From NCBI GenBank assembly GCA_963695375.1, contig OY968767.1, positions 372,001 through 436,000 on the forward strand: a stretch of DNA of 64,000 bases. Direction: 5' to 3'. The position numbers and the translations under genes are program-made. This stretch comes from JACCVL01 sp963695375 (GTDB taxonomy: Bacteria > Actinomycetota > Actinomycetes > Propionibacteriales > Nocardioidaceae). Below, in pieces: positions 18,328 to 25,754 of this stretch (positions within the stretch are counted from its first letter, which is position 1; each line of letters starts with the position of its first letter). The notes below the pieces were generated by a model. It saw only the letters and a list, made by a program, of their open reading frames with translations, did not search any database and was not told the origin of the DNA.

Positions 18328-19521
18328 TCAGCCGGTCGCCCGGTCGAGCGCCCCGTCCAGCGCTCCGTCCAGCGCCTGGGCCAGGTCGGCGACGAGGTCG
18401 TCGGCCGTCTCGATCCCGACGCTGAGCCGTACCAGGTCGGACGGCACCTCGAGCGCGGAGCCCGCCACCGAGGCGTGCGTCATCCTGCCCGGATGCTCGA
18501 CCAGCGACTCGACCCCGCCCAGCGACTCGGCCAGCGTGAACAGCTCGCACCGCTCCGCCACCGTCGTCGCGGCCGGCTCGCCCGCAGCGAGCCGGAAGCT
18601 CACCATCCCGCCGAACCCCCGCATCTGCTTGGCCGCAACCTCGTGCCCGGGGTGCTCGGGCAGTCCCGGCCAGAGCACGGCGGTCACCTCGGGCCGTGTG
18701 GTCAGGAAGTCCGCCACCCGCTCCGCGTTCGCGCAGTGCCGGTCCATCCGCACGCCCAGTGTCCGCAGGCCGCGGAGCACCAGCCAGGAGTCGAACGGCC
18801 CGGACACGGCACCGATGGCGTTCTGCAGGAACGCCAGCTGCTCGGCCAGCGCCGGGTCGCGGACGACCAACGCACCGCCGACGACGTCGGAGTGCCCACC
18901 GCAGTACTTCGTCGTGGAGTGCACGACCACGTCGGCACCCAGCCGCAACGGCTGCTGCAGATACGGCGACGCGAAGGTGTTGTCGACCAGCAGCAGACAG
19001 CCGGCCTGATGCGCGACCTCGGCCAGCGCGGCGATGTCGGCGATGCCGAGCAGTGGATTGGTGGGCGTCTCGACCCAGACCAGCTTCGTCCGTCCCGGCC
19101 TTATCGCCCGTCGTACGGCGTCGACGTCGGTCACCGCGACGACGTCGTACGCGATGCCCCAGCGGTGGTGCACCCGGGCGAACTGACGGAACGTCCCGCC
19201 ATAGGCGTCGTCCGGGATGACGACGTGGTCGTCCGGGCCGCAGACCGCGCGCAGCAGGGTGTCCTCGGCGGCCAGCCCGCTGGCGAAGGCGAACGCCCGG
19301 GTGCCGTCCTCGAGCGCGGCCAGGCACTCCTCCAGCGCCGTCCGGGTGGGGTTGCCGGTCCGGGAGTACTCGTAGCCGTTCCGCAGCCCGCCGACGCCGT
19401 CCTGCTTGTACGTGCTGGTGGCGTAGATCGGGGGCACGACCGCGCCGGTGCGGGCATCGGCCTCCTGTCCGGCGTGGATCGCGAGCGTGTCGAAGCCCTG
19501 CCGGTGCACCTGGTCAGCCAT
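18328..19521 (-). CDS. metB: Cystathionine gamma-synthase
   Basis: This PLP enzyme of the trans-sulfuration family makes cystathionine from an O-acylated homoserine and cysteine. The 397-residue protein has the PLP lysine K205 in VVVHSTTKYCGGHSDVVGG, YSRTGNPTR near residue 52, and the C-terminal RLSVGIETADDLVADLAQAL. The tail carries a small duplicated ALDGALDGALDRA. It sits in the Rv1079 position of the conserved block and, with cbs downstream of the insert, serves methionine-cysteine interconversion. Distinguishing synthase from cystathionine gamma-lyase by sequence alone is risky. A TAGCCT hexamer 6 bp upstream suggests leaderless transcription. Confidence 0.92.
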   Translation of the reverse strand: MADQVHRQGFDTLAIHAGQEADARTGAVVPPIYATSTYKQDGVGGLRNGYEYSRTGNPTRTALEECLAALEDGTRAFAFASGLAAEDTLLRAVCGPDDHVVIPDDAYGGTFRQFARVHHRWGIAYDVVAVTDVDAVRRAIRPGRTKLVWVETPTNPLLGIADIAALAEVAHQAGCLLLVDNTFASPYLQQPLRLGADVVVHSTTKYCGGHSDVVGGALVVRDPALAEQLAFLQNAIGAVSGPFDSWLVLRGLRTLGVRMDRHCANAERVADFLTTRPEVTAVLWPGLPEHPGHEVAAKQMRGFGGMVSFRLAAGEPAATTVAERCELFTLAESLGGVESLVEHPGRMTHASVAGSALEVPSDLVRLSVGIETADDLVADLAQALDGALDGALDRATG

Positions 19522-19527
19522 GCCGGG

Positions 19528-19533
19528 AGGCTA
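19528..19533 (-). promoter_or_regulatory. Putative -10 (TAGCCT) for metB-glmL
   Basis: TAGCCT on the minus strand ends 6 bp before the metB ATG at 19521. The 124-bp gap to msrA shows no riboswitch-like structure I can recognise. Confidence 0.5.
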
Positions 19534-19645
19534 ACGTCGCCGGATCACTCGCCGGCGGCCGCCCGGAGCTCCCCAGGCCGTTGCGGAAGCATCGCGTGCC
19601 GAGCCGCGTTGTGTCCGGCAGACCGTCTCGCGAGGAGGACCCTGC

Positions 19646-20284
19646 ATGCTGTTCGGCCGCACCTCATCCCTGCCCACACCCGACGAGGCCCTGCCGGGTC
19701 GCCCGCAGCGGGAGTTCCGGATCTCCGATGCGCACCCCGTGCTCGGCACCCCGGTCGAGTCCGAGGTGCCGACCGGGTTCGAGGAGGTCGTCGTCGGCCT
19801 GGGCTGCTTCTGGGGCGAGGAGAAGACGTTCTGGCAGCTGCCGGGCGTCTGGTCGACCTCGGTCGGGTACGCCGGCGGAGTGACGCCGAACCCGACCTAC
19901 GAGGAGGTCTGCACCGGGCGGACCGGGCACGCCGAGGTGGTCCGTGTCGTCTACGACCCCGCCGTGGTGACGTTCGAGGAACTGCTGAAGGTGTTCTGGG
20001 AGAACCACGACCCGACGCAGGGCATGCGGCAGGGCAATGACCGCGGGTCGCAGTACCGCTCGGTGATCTACACCACGACGCCCGAGCAGCAGGTCGCGGC
20101 CGAGGCGTCCCGGGTGTCGTACCAGCAGGCGCTGACCGCCCGCGGATACGGCGAGATCACCACGGTCATCGCGCCGCTGGACGACTACTTCTACGCCGAG
20201 CCGTACCACCAGCAGTACCTGGTCAAGAACCCGTACGGCTACTGCCCGATCCACGCGACCGGGGTCTCATACAGCGACGCCTGA
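19646..20284 (+). CDS. msrA: Peptide-methionine (S)-S-oxide reductase MsrA
   Basis: MsrA reduces the S form of methionine sulfoxide in oxidised proteins, using thioredoxin. The catalytic Cys is C54 in GLGCFWGEEKTFW. The family segments GYAGG, TGRTGHAEVVRVVYDP and FWENHDPTQGMRQGNDRGSQYRS follow. The 45-residue N-terminal extension before the catalytic core is common in actinobacterial MsrA. The ATG at 19646 has GAGGAGGACC upstream. It is divergent from metB, linking methionine synthesis and repair by position only. Confidence 0.96.
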   Translation: MLFGRTSSLPTPDEALPGRPQREFRISDAHPVLGTPVESEVPTGFEEVVVGLGCFWGEEKTFWQLPGVWSTSVGYAGGVTPNPTYEEVCTGRTGHAEVVRVVYDPAVVTFEELLKVFWENHDPTQGMRQGNDRGSQYRSVIYTTTPEQQVAAEASRVSYQQALTARGYGEITTVIAPLDDYFYAEPYHQQYLVKNPYGYCPIHATGVSYSDA

Positions 20285-20325
20285 TCGACCCGGTCGACGA
20301 GGAGCTGCTGCCCGCGGACTCCCCG

Positions 20326-20937
20326 TCAGCCCTGCCTCGTGAACGTCTCGGTCGTGTACAGCGCGCGCTGGAACACCTCGTCCGGGATCCCCTTGTAGGA
20401 AGGCATCGTCCCCTTCACGAACTCGAGGCTCAGCGTGTCGCCGTCGATCGTCCATCGGTGGGTGTTCGAGCCGTCGGAGTGGTGAAAGGTGACCGTGTCG
20501 CCGTGGATCTCGTACTCCGCGTCGTAGTCGATCGGCTCCCGTCCTCCCTCGGACTCGCCGTACAGGTCCCACTGTCCGCCCTCGATGCTGAGGTCGAGCA
20601 CGGTGAGCTTCGAGAACGGGGGAATCTCGTGGAACTTCTCGATCCACTTCCCAAAGCCCTGCCGACGCAGGGTGGCCTCGGCGTCCCGGAGAGAGATGGG
20701 CTCGGTGCGCCAGGTGCCTTCCAAGGGGGACGCGGCCGGTTCGTCGGAGGTAGCGGGGGCGTCCGAGGTGGTGGACGTGCTCGCACGGTCGTCGGGCGCC
20801 TCCGTCGCCGGGGTGGAGTCGTCGGAGCCGCAGCCGACGAGCAGCATCGAGGCGGCGGACAGGGCGGCCGCAGCAGACCGCCACCTGACGTGGGTTGGCC
20901 AGGCGACTGACGACTCCTTGATCACGGAGTTCGACAC
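20326..20937 (-). CDS. Putative lipoprotein, unknown function
   Basis: This is an exported lipoprotein of about 203 residues. A hydrophobic segment, SAAAALSAASMLLVGC, ends in a lipobox whose Cys would be lipidated. A Ser/Thr/Pro/Ala-rich linker follows (STSTTSDAPATSDEP). The globular part, PLEGTWRTEPISLRDAEATLRRQGFGKWIEKF, then a beta-rich region ending DTLSLEFVKGTMPSYKGIPDEVFQRALY, resembles lipocalin-like or calycin folds. I favour the GTG at 20937 because GGAG lies 6 bp upstream; an ATG at 20949 is also possible. It is the first gene of the insert between metB and cbs. No specific function can be given. Confidence 0.75.
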   Translation of the reverse strand: MSNSVIKESSVAWPTHVRWRSAAAALSAASMLLVGCGSDDSTPATEAPDDRASTSTTSDAPATSDEPAASPLEGTWRTEPISLRDAEATLRRQGFGKWIEKFHEIPPFSKLTVLDLSIEGGQWDLYGESEGGREPIDYDAEYEIHGDTVTFHHSDGSNTHRWTIDGDTLSLEFVKGTMPSYKGIPDEVFQRALYTTETFTRQG

Positions 20938-21016
20938 GACAATCTCCATCTCCTGTGGCGGGGGGTGAGCGGGGCGGCGTTGTGACTGCGGCAGGTCGGT
21001 GGTGGGCGGCGGCCGT

Positions 21017-21349
21017 TCACCGCGGGTCCAGCTCGGCGACCTCGCGTCGCGCGGTCGCCACCGGGTCTTCCACGATGCGGACGTTGTGCGGGTCTGGTGC
21101 GGCGTGGTGCTGCACGGTCGATGTCGCGGCCCGCACGTCGCGCCAGCCGGGGTTCGTGAGCCACTGGTCGGCGATGTGGACCGTCGGCGAGATCTCGTTG
21201 CCGTCGTTCACGACGCGGACCCGGGCGGCACCGTCCTCGTCGTCGCGAAACCGCACGGAGCGGTGGGGCACCCGGTGCAGGGTCAAGGCAGTCCTCAGCC
21301 TGATGCCGAAAGGACATCCTGGCTTGAAGTACACGACCGGCTCATCCAT
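21017..21349 (-). CDS. Glutaredoxin-family protein with CPFG motif
   Basis: This 110-residue protein has a thioredoxin fold like glutaredoxin or NrdH. It reads VVYFKPGCPFGIRLRTALTLHRVPHRSVRFRDDEDGAARVR, then EISPTVHIAD containing the cis-Pro Thr-Val. The usual CPYC is reduced to a single Cys (CPFG), so it is monothiol. It may use mycothiol or act as a reductase of mixed disulfides. The C-terminus, EDPVATARREVAELD, lacks other Cys. It is divergent from a TetR gene, with a 15-bp palindrome between them covering its likely TATGAT -10, so control by that repressor is likely. Confidence 0.8.
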   Translation of the reverse strand: MDEPVVYFKPGCPFGIRLRTALTLHRVPHRSVRFRDDEDGAARVRVVNDGNEISPTVHIADQWLTNPGWRDVRAATSTVQHHAAPDPHNVRIVEDPVATARREVAELDPR

Positions 21350-21376
21350 CGGGCGCCCTTTCGATCGACGCTTCAT

Positions 21377-21391
21377 CATAGTGTGACTATG
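21377..21391. promoter_or_regulatory. Palindromic operator between glutaredoxin and TetR genes
   Basis: CATAGT-GTG-ACTATG is a perfect 6+3+6 inverted repeat. It overlaps TATGAT (minus strand, 21380-21375), a near-consensus -10 for the glutaredoxin gene whose ATG is at 21349. It lies 25 bp upstream of the favoured GTG start of the TetR gene. Size and position fit a TetR half-site pair, so an autoregulated divergent operator is inferred. Confidence 0.6.
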
Positions 21392-21415
21392 CCGAACATA
21401 TTGGTACCATGCCGT

Positions 21416-22078
21416 GTGACTGTCAAGGGACCTACCGGACACCGCCAGCGACAGGCCGAATCCACCAAGCTGGAGGTGGCTCGCGTCGCCCGGGCGCTGT
21501 TCGCAGAGCACGGCTACGTCGCGACCACGATCAGCGCCATCTCCGCCGAGGCAGACATCCCGGTCCAGACGATCTACTCGGCCTTCGGATCGAAGGCGAA
21601 GATCCTCGACAAGATCACCGAACTCTGGATGAGCGAGACTCAGACGACGTCACGTGCTGCCGCGTACCTACACGAGCCAGACCCCGCCCGGCAGTTGAGG
21701 ATGCTCGCAGAGCTCAACCGGCGCCAGATGGACGCGGGCTCCGACGTCGTCGTGATCTACCAGCAAGCGGCGGCGTCGGACCCGCAGATGGCCGAAACCC
21801 TGCGCAACGTCCTGGCTGCACGCGAGCGCGAGATCCGCAAGCTCATCGACGCCCTCGCGCCGCGGCTCCGCCCGGACCTCACGGTCGACTCGGCCCTCGA
21901 CCTCACGCTTGCGCTCACCATGCCCGAGCTCTTCCACCTGCTCGTCGTCGAGCGAGGATGGAGCCACCTCCGCTACGAGACGTGGCTGGGCAACACCTTG
22001 GTCAACCAACTCCTCCGAGACCCGACGCCCACCGACCCGGATGAAGACCGCGGCGGTCATGCGGAAGACCAGGGGTAG
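21416..22078 (+). CDS. TetR/AcrR family transcriptional regulator
   Basis: This is a one-component repressor of about 220 residues. The N-terminal helix-turn-helix reads EVARVARALFAEHGYVATTISAISAEADIPVQTIYSAFGSKAKIL, fully typical of TetR. The C-terminal ligand domain (residues about 70-205) is helical and has no recognised ligand motif. The tail is acidic. I start it at the GTG at 21416 rather than the ATG at 21389, since that ATG lies inside the palindrome at 21377-21391. It probably represses itself and the divergent glutaredoxin gene. The inducer is unknown; a thiol-stress or electrophile signal would fit the neighbour. Confidence 0.9.
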   Translation: MTVKGPTGHRQRQAESTKLEVARVARALFAEHGYVATTISAISAEADIPVQTIYSAFGSKAKILDKITELWMSETQTTSRAAAYLHEPDPARQLRMLAELNRRQMDAGSDVVVIYQQAAASDPQMAETLRNVLAAREREIRKLIDALAPRLRPDLTVDSALDLTLALTMPELFHLLVVERGWSHLRYETWLGNTLVNQLLRDPTPTDPDEDRGGHAEDQG

Positions 22079-22233
22079 CGATCCCCTGCGTCCCGCAGAG
22101 GGATCCCCGTGTAGGACGATCTCGCGGCCATGAGTTCGACAGACGGCCGGAGTGTCCGAACCCGGGTCTGTCGGCTTCCTGCCTGACGCTTCGGGCGGCG
22201 GTGCCCCCCGAGCACACCGGCGTGCCCGCCGGG

Positions 22234-22239
22234 TATAAC
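22234..22239 (+). promoter_or_regulatory. Putative -10 (TATAAC) for the DUF2243 gene
   Basis: TATAAC ends 6 bp before the GTG at 22246. No ribosome site is visible, again fitting a leaderless mRNA. Confidence 0.55.
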
Positions 22240-22245
22240 CGCCCT

Positions 22246-22779
22246 GTGACTTCACACCGTTCGGACGGCTCGACGTCCGTTCGCCTCCCCCCGTCCAGGG
22301 CTGCTGGGCTGCTGTACGGGCTGGGGTTCGGCGGGTTCGTCGACGGCATCGTGCTGCACCAGATCCTGCAGTGGCACCACATGGTCAGCGATGTCGGCGG
22401 CTACCCGGCCGACACGGTGGCGGGCCTGGAGGTGAACACCCTGGCCGACGGGTTCTTCCACGTCGCGACGTGGCTCGCGGTGTTCGCCGGGTCGATCGCC
22501 GCCCTGGTGTCTTGGCGTCAAGGGAGGCTGGCGCCGAGCTGGTCCTTCCACTTCGGGTTGGTGCTCACCGGGTGGGGAATCTTCAATCTCGTCGAAGGGG
22601 TGGTCGATCATCACCTCCTCGGTGTCCATCACGTGCGCGACGACCTGGGAGCGCCGCTGTCCTGGGACATCGGCTTCCTGGCCCTGGGGGCGATCCTGGT
22701 GGTCGGTGGCTGGCTGCTGCATCGTCACGGCGACGACCGGGGAAGCGACCGGCCTGTTGCTGCCAGCACCAGGCTCTGA
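22246..22779 (+). CDS. DUF2243 four-helix membrane protein
   Basis: This 177-residue membrane protein has about four hydrophobic helices. The motif GFGGFVDGIVLHQILQWHHMVS is the DUF2243 signature. A matching histidine-rich motif comes later: GIFNLVEGVVDHHLLGVHHVRDD. The paired His clusters on two helices suggest metal or heme binding, but none is shown for the family. The GTG at 22246 is favoured; 22201 would add an unlikely leader. Its TGA is immediately followed, in the same frame, by the remains of a YciI-family gene. Confidence 0.87.
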   Translation: MTSHRSDGSTSVRLPPSRAAGLLYGLGFGGFVDGIVLHQILQWHHMVSDVGGYPADTVAGLEVNTLADGFFHVATWLAVFAGSIAALVSWRQGRLAPSWSFHFGLVLTGWGIFNLVEGVVDHHLLGVHHVRDDLGAPLSWDIGFLALGAILVVGGWLLHRHGDDRGSDRPVAASTRL

Positions 22780-22992
22780 CAGCAGGGTCCCGATCCGCAT
22801 GTCTTCGCCGGGGGCCTGGAGGAAGCGGATGGCTCGGTCGTCAGCGCCGACGCTACGCGCGGCACGTTGACGTTCACCGACGGACTTCACGTCGAGACCA
22901 AGGAATACCTGGGCGGACTGACCGTGGTGGACGTTGCGGACGATGATGCGGCCAAGATGGGGGCCGGCAGGATCGCGGAGGCATGCGGCTGA
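22780..22992 (+). pseudogene. Remnant of a YciI-family protein, N-terminus missing
   Basis: Read in the frame directly after the DUF2243 stop, these 70 codons encode HVFAGGLEEADGSVVSADA, then TLTFTDGLHVETKEYLGG, then LTVVDVADDDAAKMGAG and a TGA. That matches the C-terminal half of YCII-related proteins (family pattern FAGGL, TDGPFxETKE, GGxxVIDVxD). The usual N-terminus of about 45 residues is absent and no start codon precedes the conserved part. It is most likely a deletion scar. From 22993 to 23116 I see nothing further. Confidence 0.75.
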
Positions 22993-23116
22993 CCCCAGGA
23001 GGTTCGCCGATTCAAGGGCTGAGCGGGCGAAGGCAGCTGCGGACGCCGGAGCGCCCGCTCCCTGACAGCACGCGATGTGTCTCACCCGACCGCGCAGTCG
23101 ATAGGTGACGTCGGCG

Positions 23117-23692
23117 TCAGTCGACAGCAGCCCTCGGGATCCATGACGTGACATGAGGTCGGTCTTCGAGCTCCACTCGGCCCGTAGACCACAGCAGCAC
23201 CTGGACCGGATCACCTCCCGGAGCGCCGGGGAACAGCCGGTCCAGCACCGCGGCGCAGAGCGTCCCAGGGGGAAGCCACCCGATCCCGAGACCCTGCGTG
23301 ATGTCATAGGTGTGAACAAGGGTCTCGTTGACTCCCAGTGCTGCAAAGCCGCCTGCGTCAGTCGCCCCCCAGTGCCAGGCGCGAACGCCGGGTCCGGCCG
23401 CGGCCAGCGCGCTGCTCAAGAGCCTCCCGGAGGCGGCGACCACCTGGAGCACGTCCCGCGGCGGGGCCTCGGCGTGGACGACGAGATCGAACGGCAGGTA
23501 GGCACTCCGCGGTTGAGCCGCTAGCTGGCCCGCATAGGCGAGAAGGTCATGTGCGACATGAACCGCTGTCGTCCAGCAGTTCCACTCCAGCGACCCAGCC
23601 GGGCGCTGCCAGTCTCGCGACTCGTACGGCGTGAGCACCTGCACCATCTCGGCCACGGCCTGTTCGACGTCTCGGCTGTCCATCGAGCGCAT
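23117..23692 (-). CDS. Maleylpyruvate-isomerase N-terminal (MDMPI/DinB-like) domain protein
   Basis: This 191-residue protein has the DinB-like four-helix domain of mycothiol-dependent maleylpyruvate isomerases. It begins DVEQAVAEMVQVLTPYESRDWQRPAGSLEWNCWTTAVHVAHDLLAYAGQL, with the metal-ligand histidine in VHVAHD and two more in VNETLVHTYDI. These are the three-His metal site positions of the family. The start at 23692 has GGGAGG 8 bp upstream. Most such stand-alone proteins have unknown substrates and probably use mycothiol. It lies near the YciI remnant and an ECF sigma gene, a common neighbourhood for small enzyme-like proteins. Confidence 0.8.
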   Translation of the reverse strand: MRSMDSRDVEQAVAEMVQVLTPYESRDWQRPAGSLEWNCWTTAVHVAHDLLAYAGQLAAQPRSAYLPFDLVVHAEAPPRDVLQVVAASGRLLSSALAAAGPGVRAWHWGATDAGGFAALGVNETLVHTYDITQGLGIGWLPPGTLCAAVLDRLFPGAPGGDPVQVLLWSTGRVELEDRPHVTSWIPRAAVD

Positions 23693-23849
23693 GCGGGGCA
23701 GCCTCCCAGGTCGTCCTCGCCTTCGATATCCAGGCTCCGTCGGTCGATTCGCTGCGGAGTTCTTCATCCTCGAGGCAGGCTGAGGCCGCTACTCAGCCCT
23801 GGTGCCGAGCAGCCGCACACCGGGATGAGCCCGAGGACTCCGCGTGAGA

Positions 23850-24371
23850 TCAGTCGGCACCGACGCCGGCGAACATCGCGTGCAACGCGGTCTTGGCCGC
23901 GGCATAGCGACTGCGCGCCGTCGACGGATTCACCCTGAGGATGTCGGCCGCCTCGGCGATCGTGAATCCCTCCCAATGCACCAGCATCACCAACTCCCGC
24001 TGGGCGTCGGGGAGCCGCAGCACGACGTCACGCACCGCGTGTGACGCTCCCACGGCAGGGGCCGGGGGGGTCGCCATCAGCTGTCCGCGGAGCCGGTCGG
24101 CCAGCGCCAGGCGGCGGCGTGCGGACCGCCGGTGGTTGGCCAGCACGTTGGCGGCGATGCCGAACAACCACATCCGCTGCCGCTCGACCTCCGCGGGCAG
24201 CTGGTCCACCCGCCGCCAGGCGGTCAGCATCGTGTCCGCGAGCAGATCGGCGGCATCCTCGCGCACCGTCACCCGGCGTTCGAAGTACCCGAGCAGGTCG
24301 GCGGATGCCTCTCTGAGGGCCGACCGGATCGCCGCCCGCTCAGCCGCCCGCACGCGGAGCACCCCCGTCAC
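23850..24371 (-). CDS. ECF-type RNA polymerase sigma factor
   Basis: This is an ECF sigma factor of about 173 residues. Region 2 runs LLGYFERRVTVREDAADLLADTMLTAWRRVDQLPAEVERQRMWLFGIAANVLANHRRS. Region 4 is VVLRLPDAQRELVMLVHWEGFTIAEAADILRVNPSTARSRYAAAKTAL, with a clear helix-turn-helix. There is no C-terminal extra domain. Possible GTG starts at 24371, 24362 and 24353 all overlap the upstream membrane-protein gene (stop at 24340), so the two are translationally coupled. The order is membrane partner first, sigma second, the reverse of the usual arrangement. The target regulon is unknown. Confidence 0.87.
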   Translation of the reverse strand: MTGVLRVRAAERAAIRSALREASADLLGYFERRVTVREDAADLLADTMLTAWRRVDQLPAEVERQRMWLFGIAANVLANHRRSARRRLALADRLRGQLMATPPAPAVGASHAVRDVVLRLPDAQRELVMLVHWEGFTIAEAADILRVNPSTARSRYAAAKTALHAMFAGVGAD

Positions 24372-24954
24372 ACTGCTGCATCGCCGAGACGCTGACGGTG
24401 GGCGGCAAACCCTGCCGGCCCAGCTCGCGGTCGAGCCGCTCCTGCAGGGTGAACTGAACGGCGAACATCTCCAGCTCGGCCTGCGTCGGGTCTCCGACCG
24501 TCGCGCTGGACGGCAGCCGGTCCACCGCGTCACCGACGTCGATCGTCGTGACGTCGACGTCGCGCAGGAACTCCGCTCCAGCCGTCACCGCGGCGGTGCG
24601 TTCGGCCGGAGTGGCCGGAACGTCGGGGGCGCTGATCGCCTTGGCGCGGTACGACACGTCACACTCGGCGCCGGTGGACGTGGTCTGGCTGTGCACGACA
24701 TCGGGTGCGGAGTACCAGGGTGCCCACGCAGGGGCGGGGGCCAACCCCGCAGCGCTGGCGGCCGTGCCGATGCCGAGCAGCCCCGCGGCGACCCCCGCGC
24801 CCAGGACGAGCCGGCGGCGTACGTGCCAGCGCCCGGGGGCGGCTCCCGACTCCGCCTCGGCGACCAGATGGGCCAGCTCTCGGTCAAGGTCGGCGGTGCG
24901 GGGAGTCGTCGGTGGCGCCGACGCGGCGATAAGACTGTCGAGTGAGGGGTCCAT
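24340..24954 (-). CDS. Single-pass membrane protein, candidate anti-sigma partner
   Basis: This 204-residue protein has a short cytoplasmic part (about 50 residues, acidic and helical, LDRELAHLVAEAESG). A membrane helix near residues 50-72 follows (RRLVLGAGVAAGLLGIGTAASAA), then an outside domain of about 130 residues with two Cys (ECDV and QQCDGG). Overlap with the downstream ECF sigma gene makes an anti-sigma role likely, although no zinc-binding HxxxCxxC motif is present. It resembles the actinobacterial membrane proteins often named CU044_5270 family. The ATG at 24954 has AGGAG upstream. Confidence 0.72.
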   Translation of the reverse strand: MDPSLDSLIAASAPPTTPRTADLDRELAHLVAEAESGAAPGRWHVRRRLVLGAGVAAGLLGIGTAASAAGLAPAPAWAPWYSAPDVVHSQTTSTGAECDVSYRAKAISAPDVPATPAERTAAVTAGAEFLRDVDVTTIDVGDAVDRLPSSATVGDPTQAELEMFAVQFTLQERLDRELGRQGLPPTVSVSAMQQCDGGAPRAGG

Positions 24955-25093
24955 GCGAGCTCCTGGGGAACCGTAGTGGTGGCGTCACCCCGTACGTGTC
25001 CGGGCTGGACCGGAGTGTCCACGTCGACGGATCCGCGCTCGACGAAGCTGAGCGCCGGGTGTCCGAGGCTGTCCCGGTCCGGCACCGCTGGAC

Positions 25094-25099
25094 TAGGCT
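25094..25099 (+). promoter_or_regulatory. Putative -10 (TAGGCT) for the SRPBCC gene
   Basis: TAGGCT ends 7 bp before the GTG at 25107, the leaderless spacing. Confidence 0.5.
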
Positions 25100-25106
25100 C
25101 AGCAGC

Positions 25107-25583
25107 GTGCCGGGTGACACCTATACCGTGCAGCGCTCGACGACGATCGACGCACCACCGGAGCGTGTCTACGCGGAGCTGGCCGACTTCCACCGTTGGA
25201 CCCGCTGGTCGCCCTGGGAGGACACCGACCCCCAGCTGGAGCGTTCGTACTCAGGCGCCGGATCGGGCACCGGAGCGGTCTACGAGTGGTCCGGCAACCG
25301 CAAGGCCGGCAAGGGGCGGATGCAGATCGTCGAGGCCACCGAGCCCTCCCTGGTCCGTATCGACCTGGTGTTCGAGAAGCCCTGGAAGGCACGCAACGAG
25401 ACCGTCTTCACCATCGCCCGTGGGGCCTCGGGATCGCACGTCACCTGGTCGATGACAGGGCGGCGGACACCGATGACCAGGGTGATGGAGGTCTTCAAGA
25501 CGATGGACCAGCTCGTCGGGCCCGACTTCGAGAAGGGCCTGGCCCGGTTGAGGGCCACCGCCGAAGGTGACACCGGCGCCTAG
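25107..25583 (+). CDS. SRPBCC (START-like) family protein
   Basis: This 158-residue helix-grip protein has the pattern VQRSTTIDAPPERVYAELADFHRWTRWSPWEDTDP, the usual start of polyketide-cyclase/START-like proteins. It continues with GAVYEWSGNRKAGKGRMQIVEATEPSLVRIDLVFEKPW and GSHVTWSMTG, and ends in a long C-terminal helix (FEKGLARLRATAEG). The fold makes a hydrophobic cavity for a small molecule. I chose the GTG at 25107 on the basis of the -10 spacing and because homologues begin close to this point. Ligand and role are unknown. Confidence 0.87.
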   Translation: MPGDTYTVQRSTTIDAPPERVYAELADFHRWTRWSPWEDTDPQLERSYSGAGSGTGAVYEWSGNRKAGKGRMQIVEATEPSLVRIDLVFEKPWKARNETVFTIARGASGSHVTWSMTGRRTPMTRVMEVFKTMDQLVGPDFEKGLARLRATAEGDTGA

Positions 25584-25643
25584 CCGACGACCGGCACCCT
25601 CAACCGGAGCCCGGGGCTGCAGAAGTCGCGGATCGTGAGCGTT

Positions 25644-25692
25644 GGGGGGTCGGGTTGGGGGGGCGGGTTGGGGGCGTGTTGGGGGCGTGGGG
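25644..25692 (+). other. G-run cluster, possible G-quadruplex
   Basis: Seven runs of three or more G occur within 49 bp (25644-49, 52-54, 57-63, 65-67, 70-74, 81-85, 89-92). They are separated by 1-6 nt with a recurring GTTGGGGG element. This is in the 171-bp gap upstream of the GlsB-like gene, on its coding strand, about 60 bp before the start. Confidence 0.6.
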
Positions 25693-25754
25693 AGTGACGT
25701 ACGGTGGGAGGTCACCCATCGGCCGATGCATCGGTCGCCTAGCAGGAGGTTGCC

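Noticed and set aside
19522..19645. SAM or cobalamin riboswitch upstream of metB
   Set aside because: The gap is short, has no conserved riboswitch core that I can see, and the -10 hexamer lies 6 bp from the start codon.
17035..20040. Long plus-strand open frame of 1001 codons
   Set aside because: It is antisense to glmL and metB and runs into msrA in another frame.
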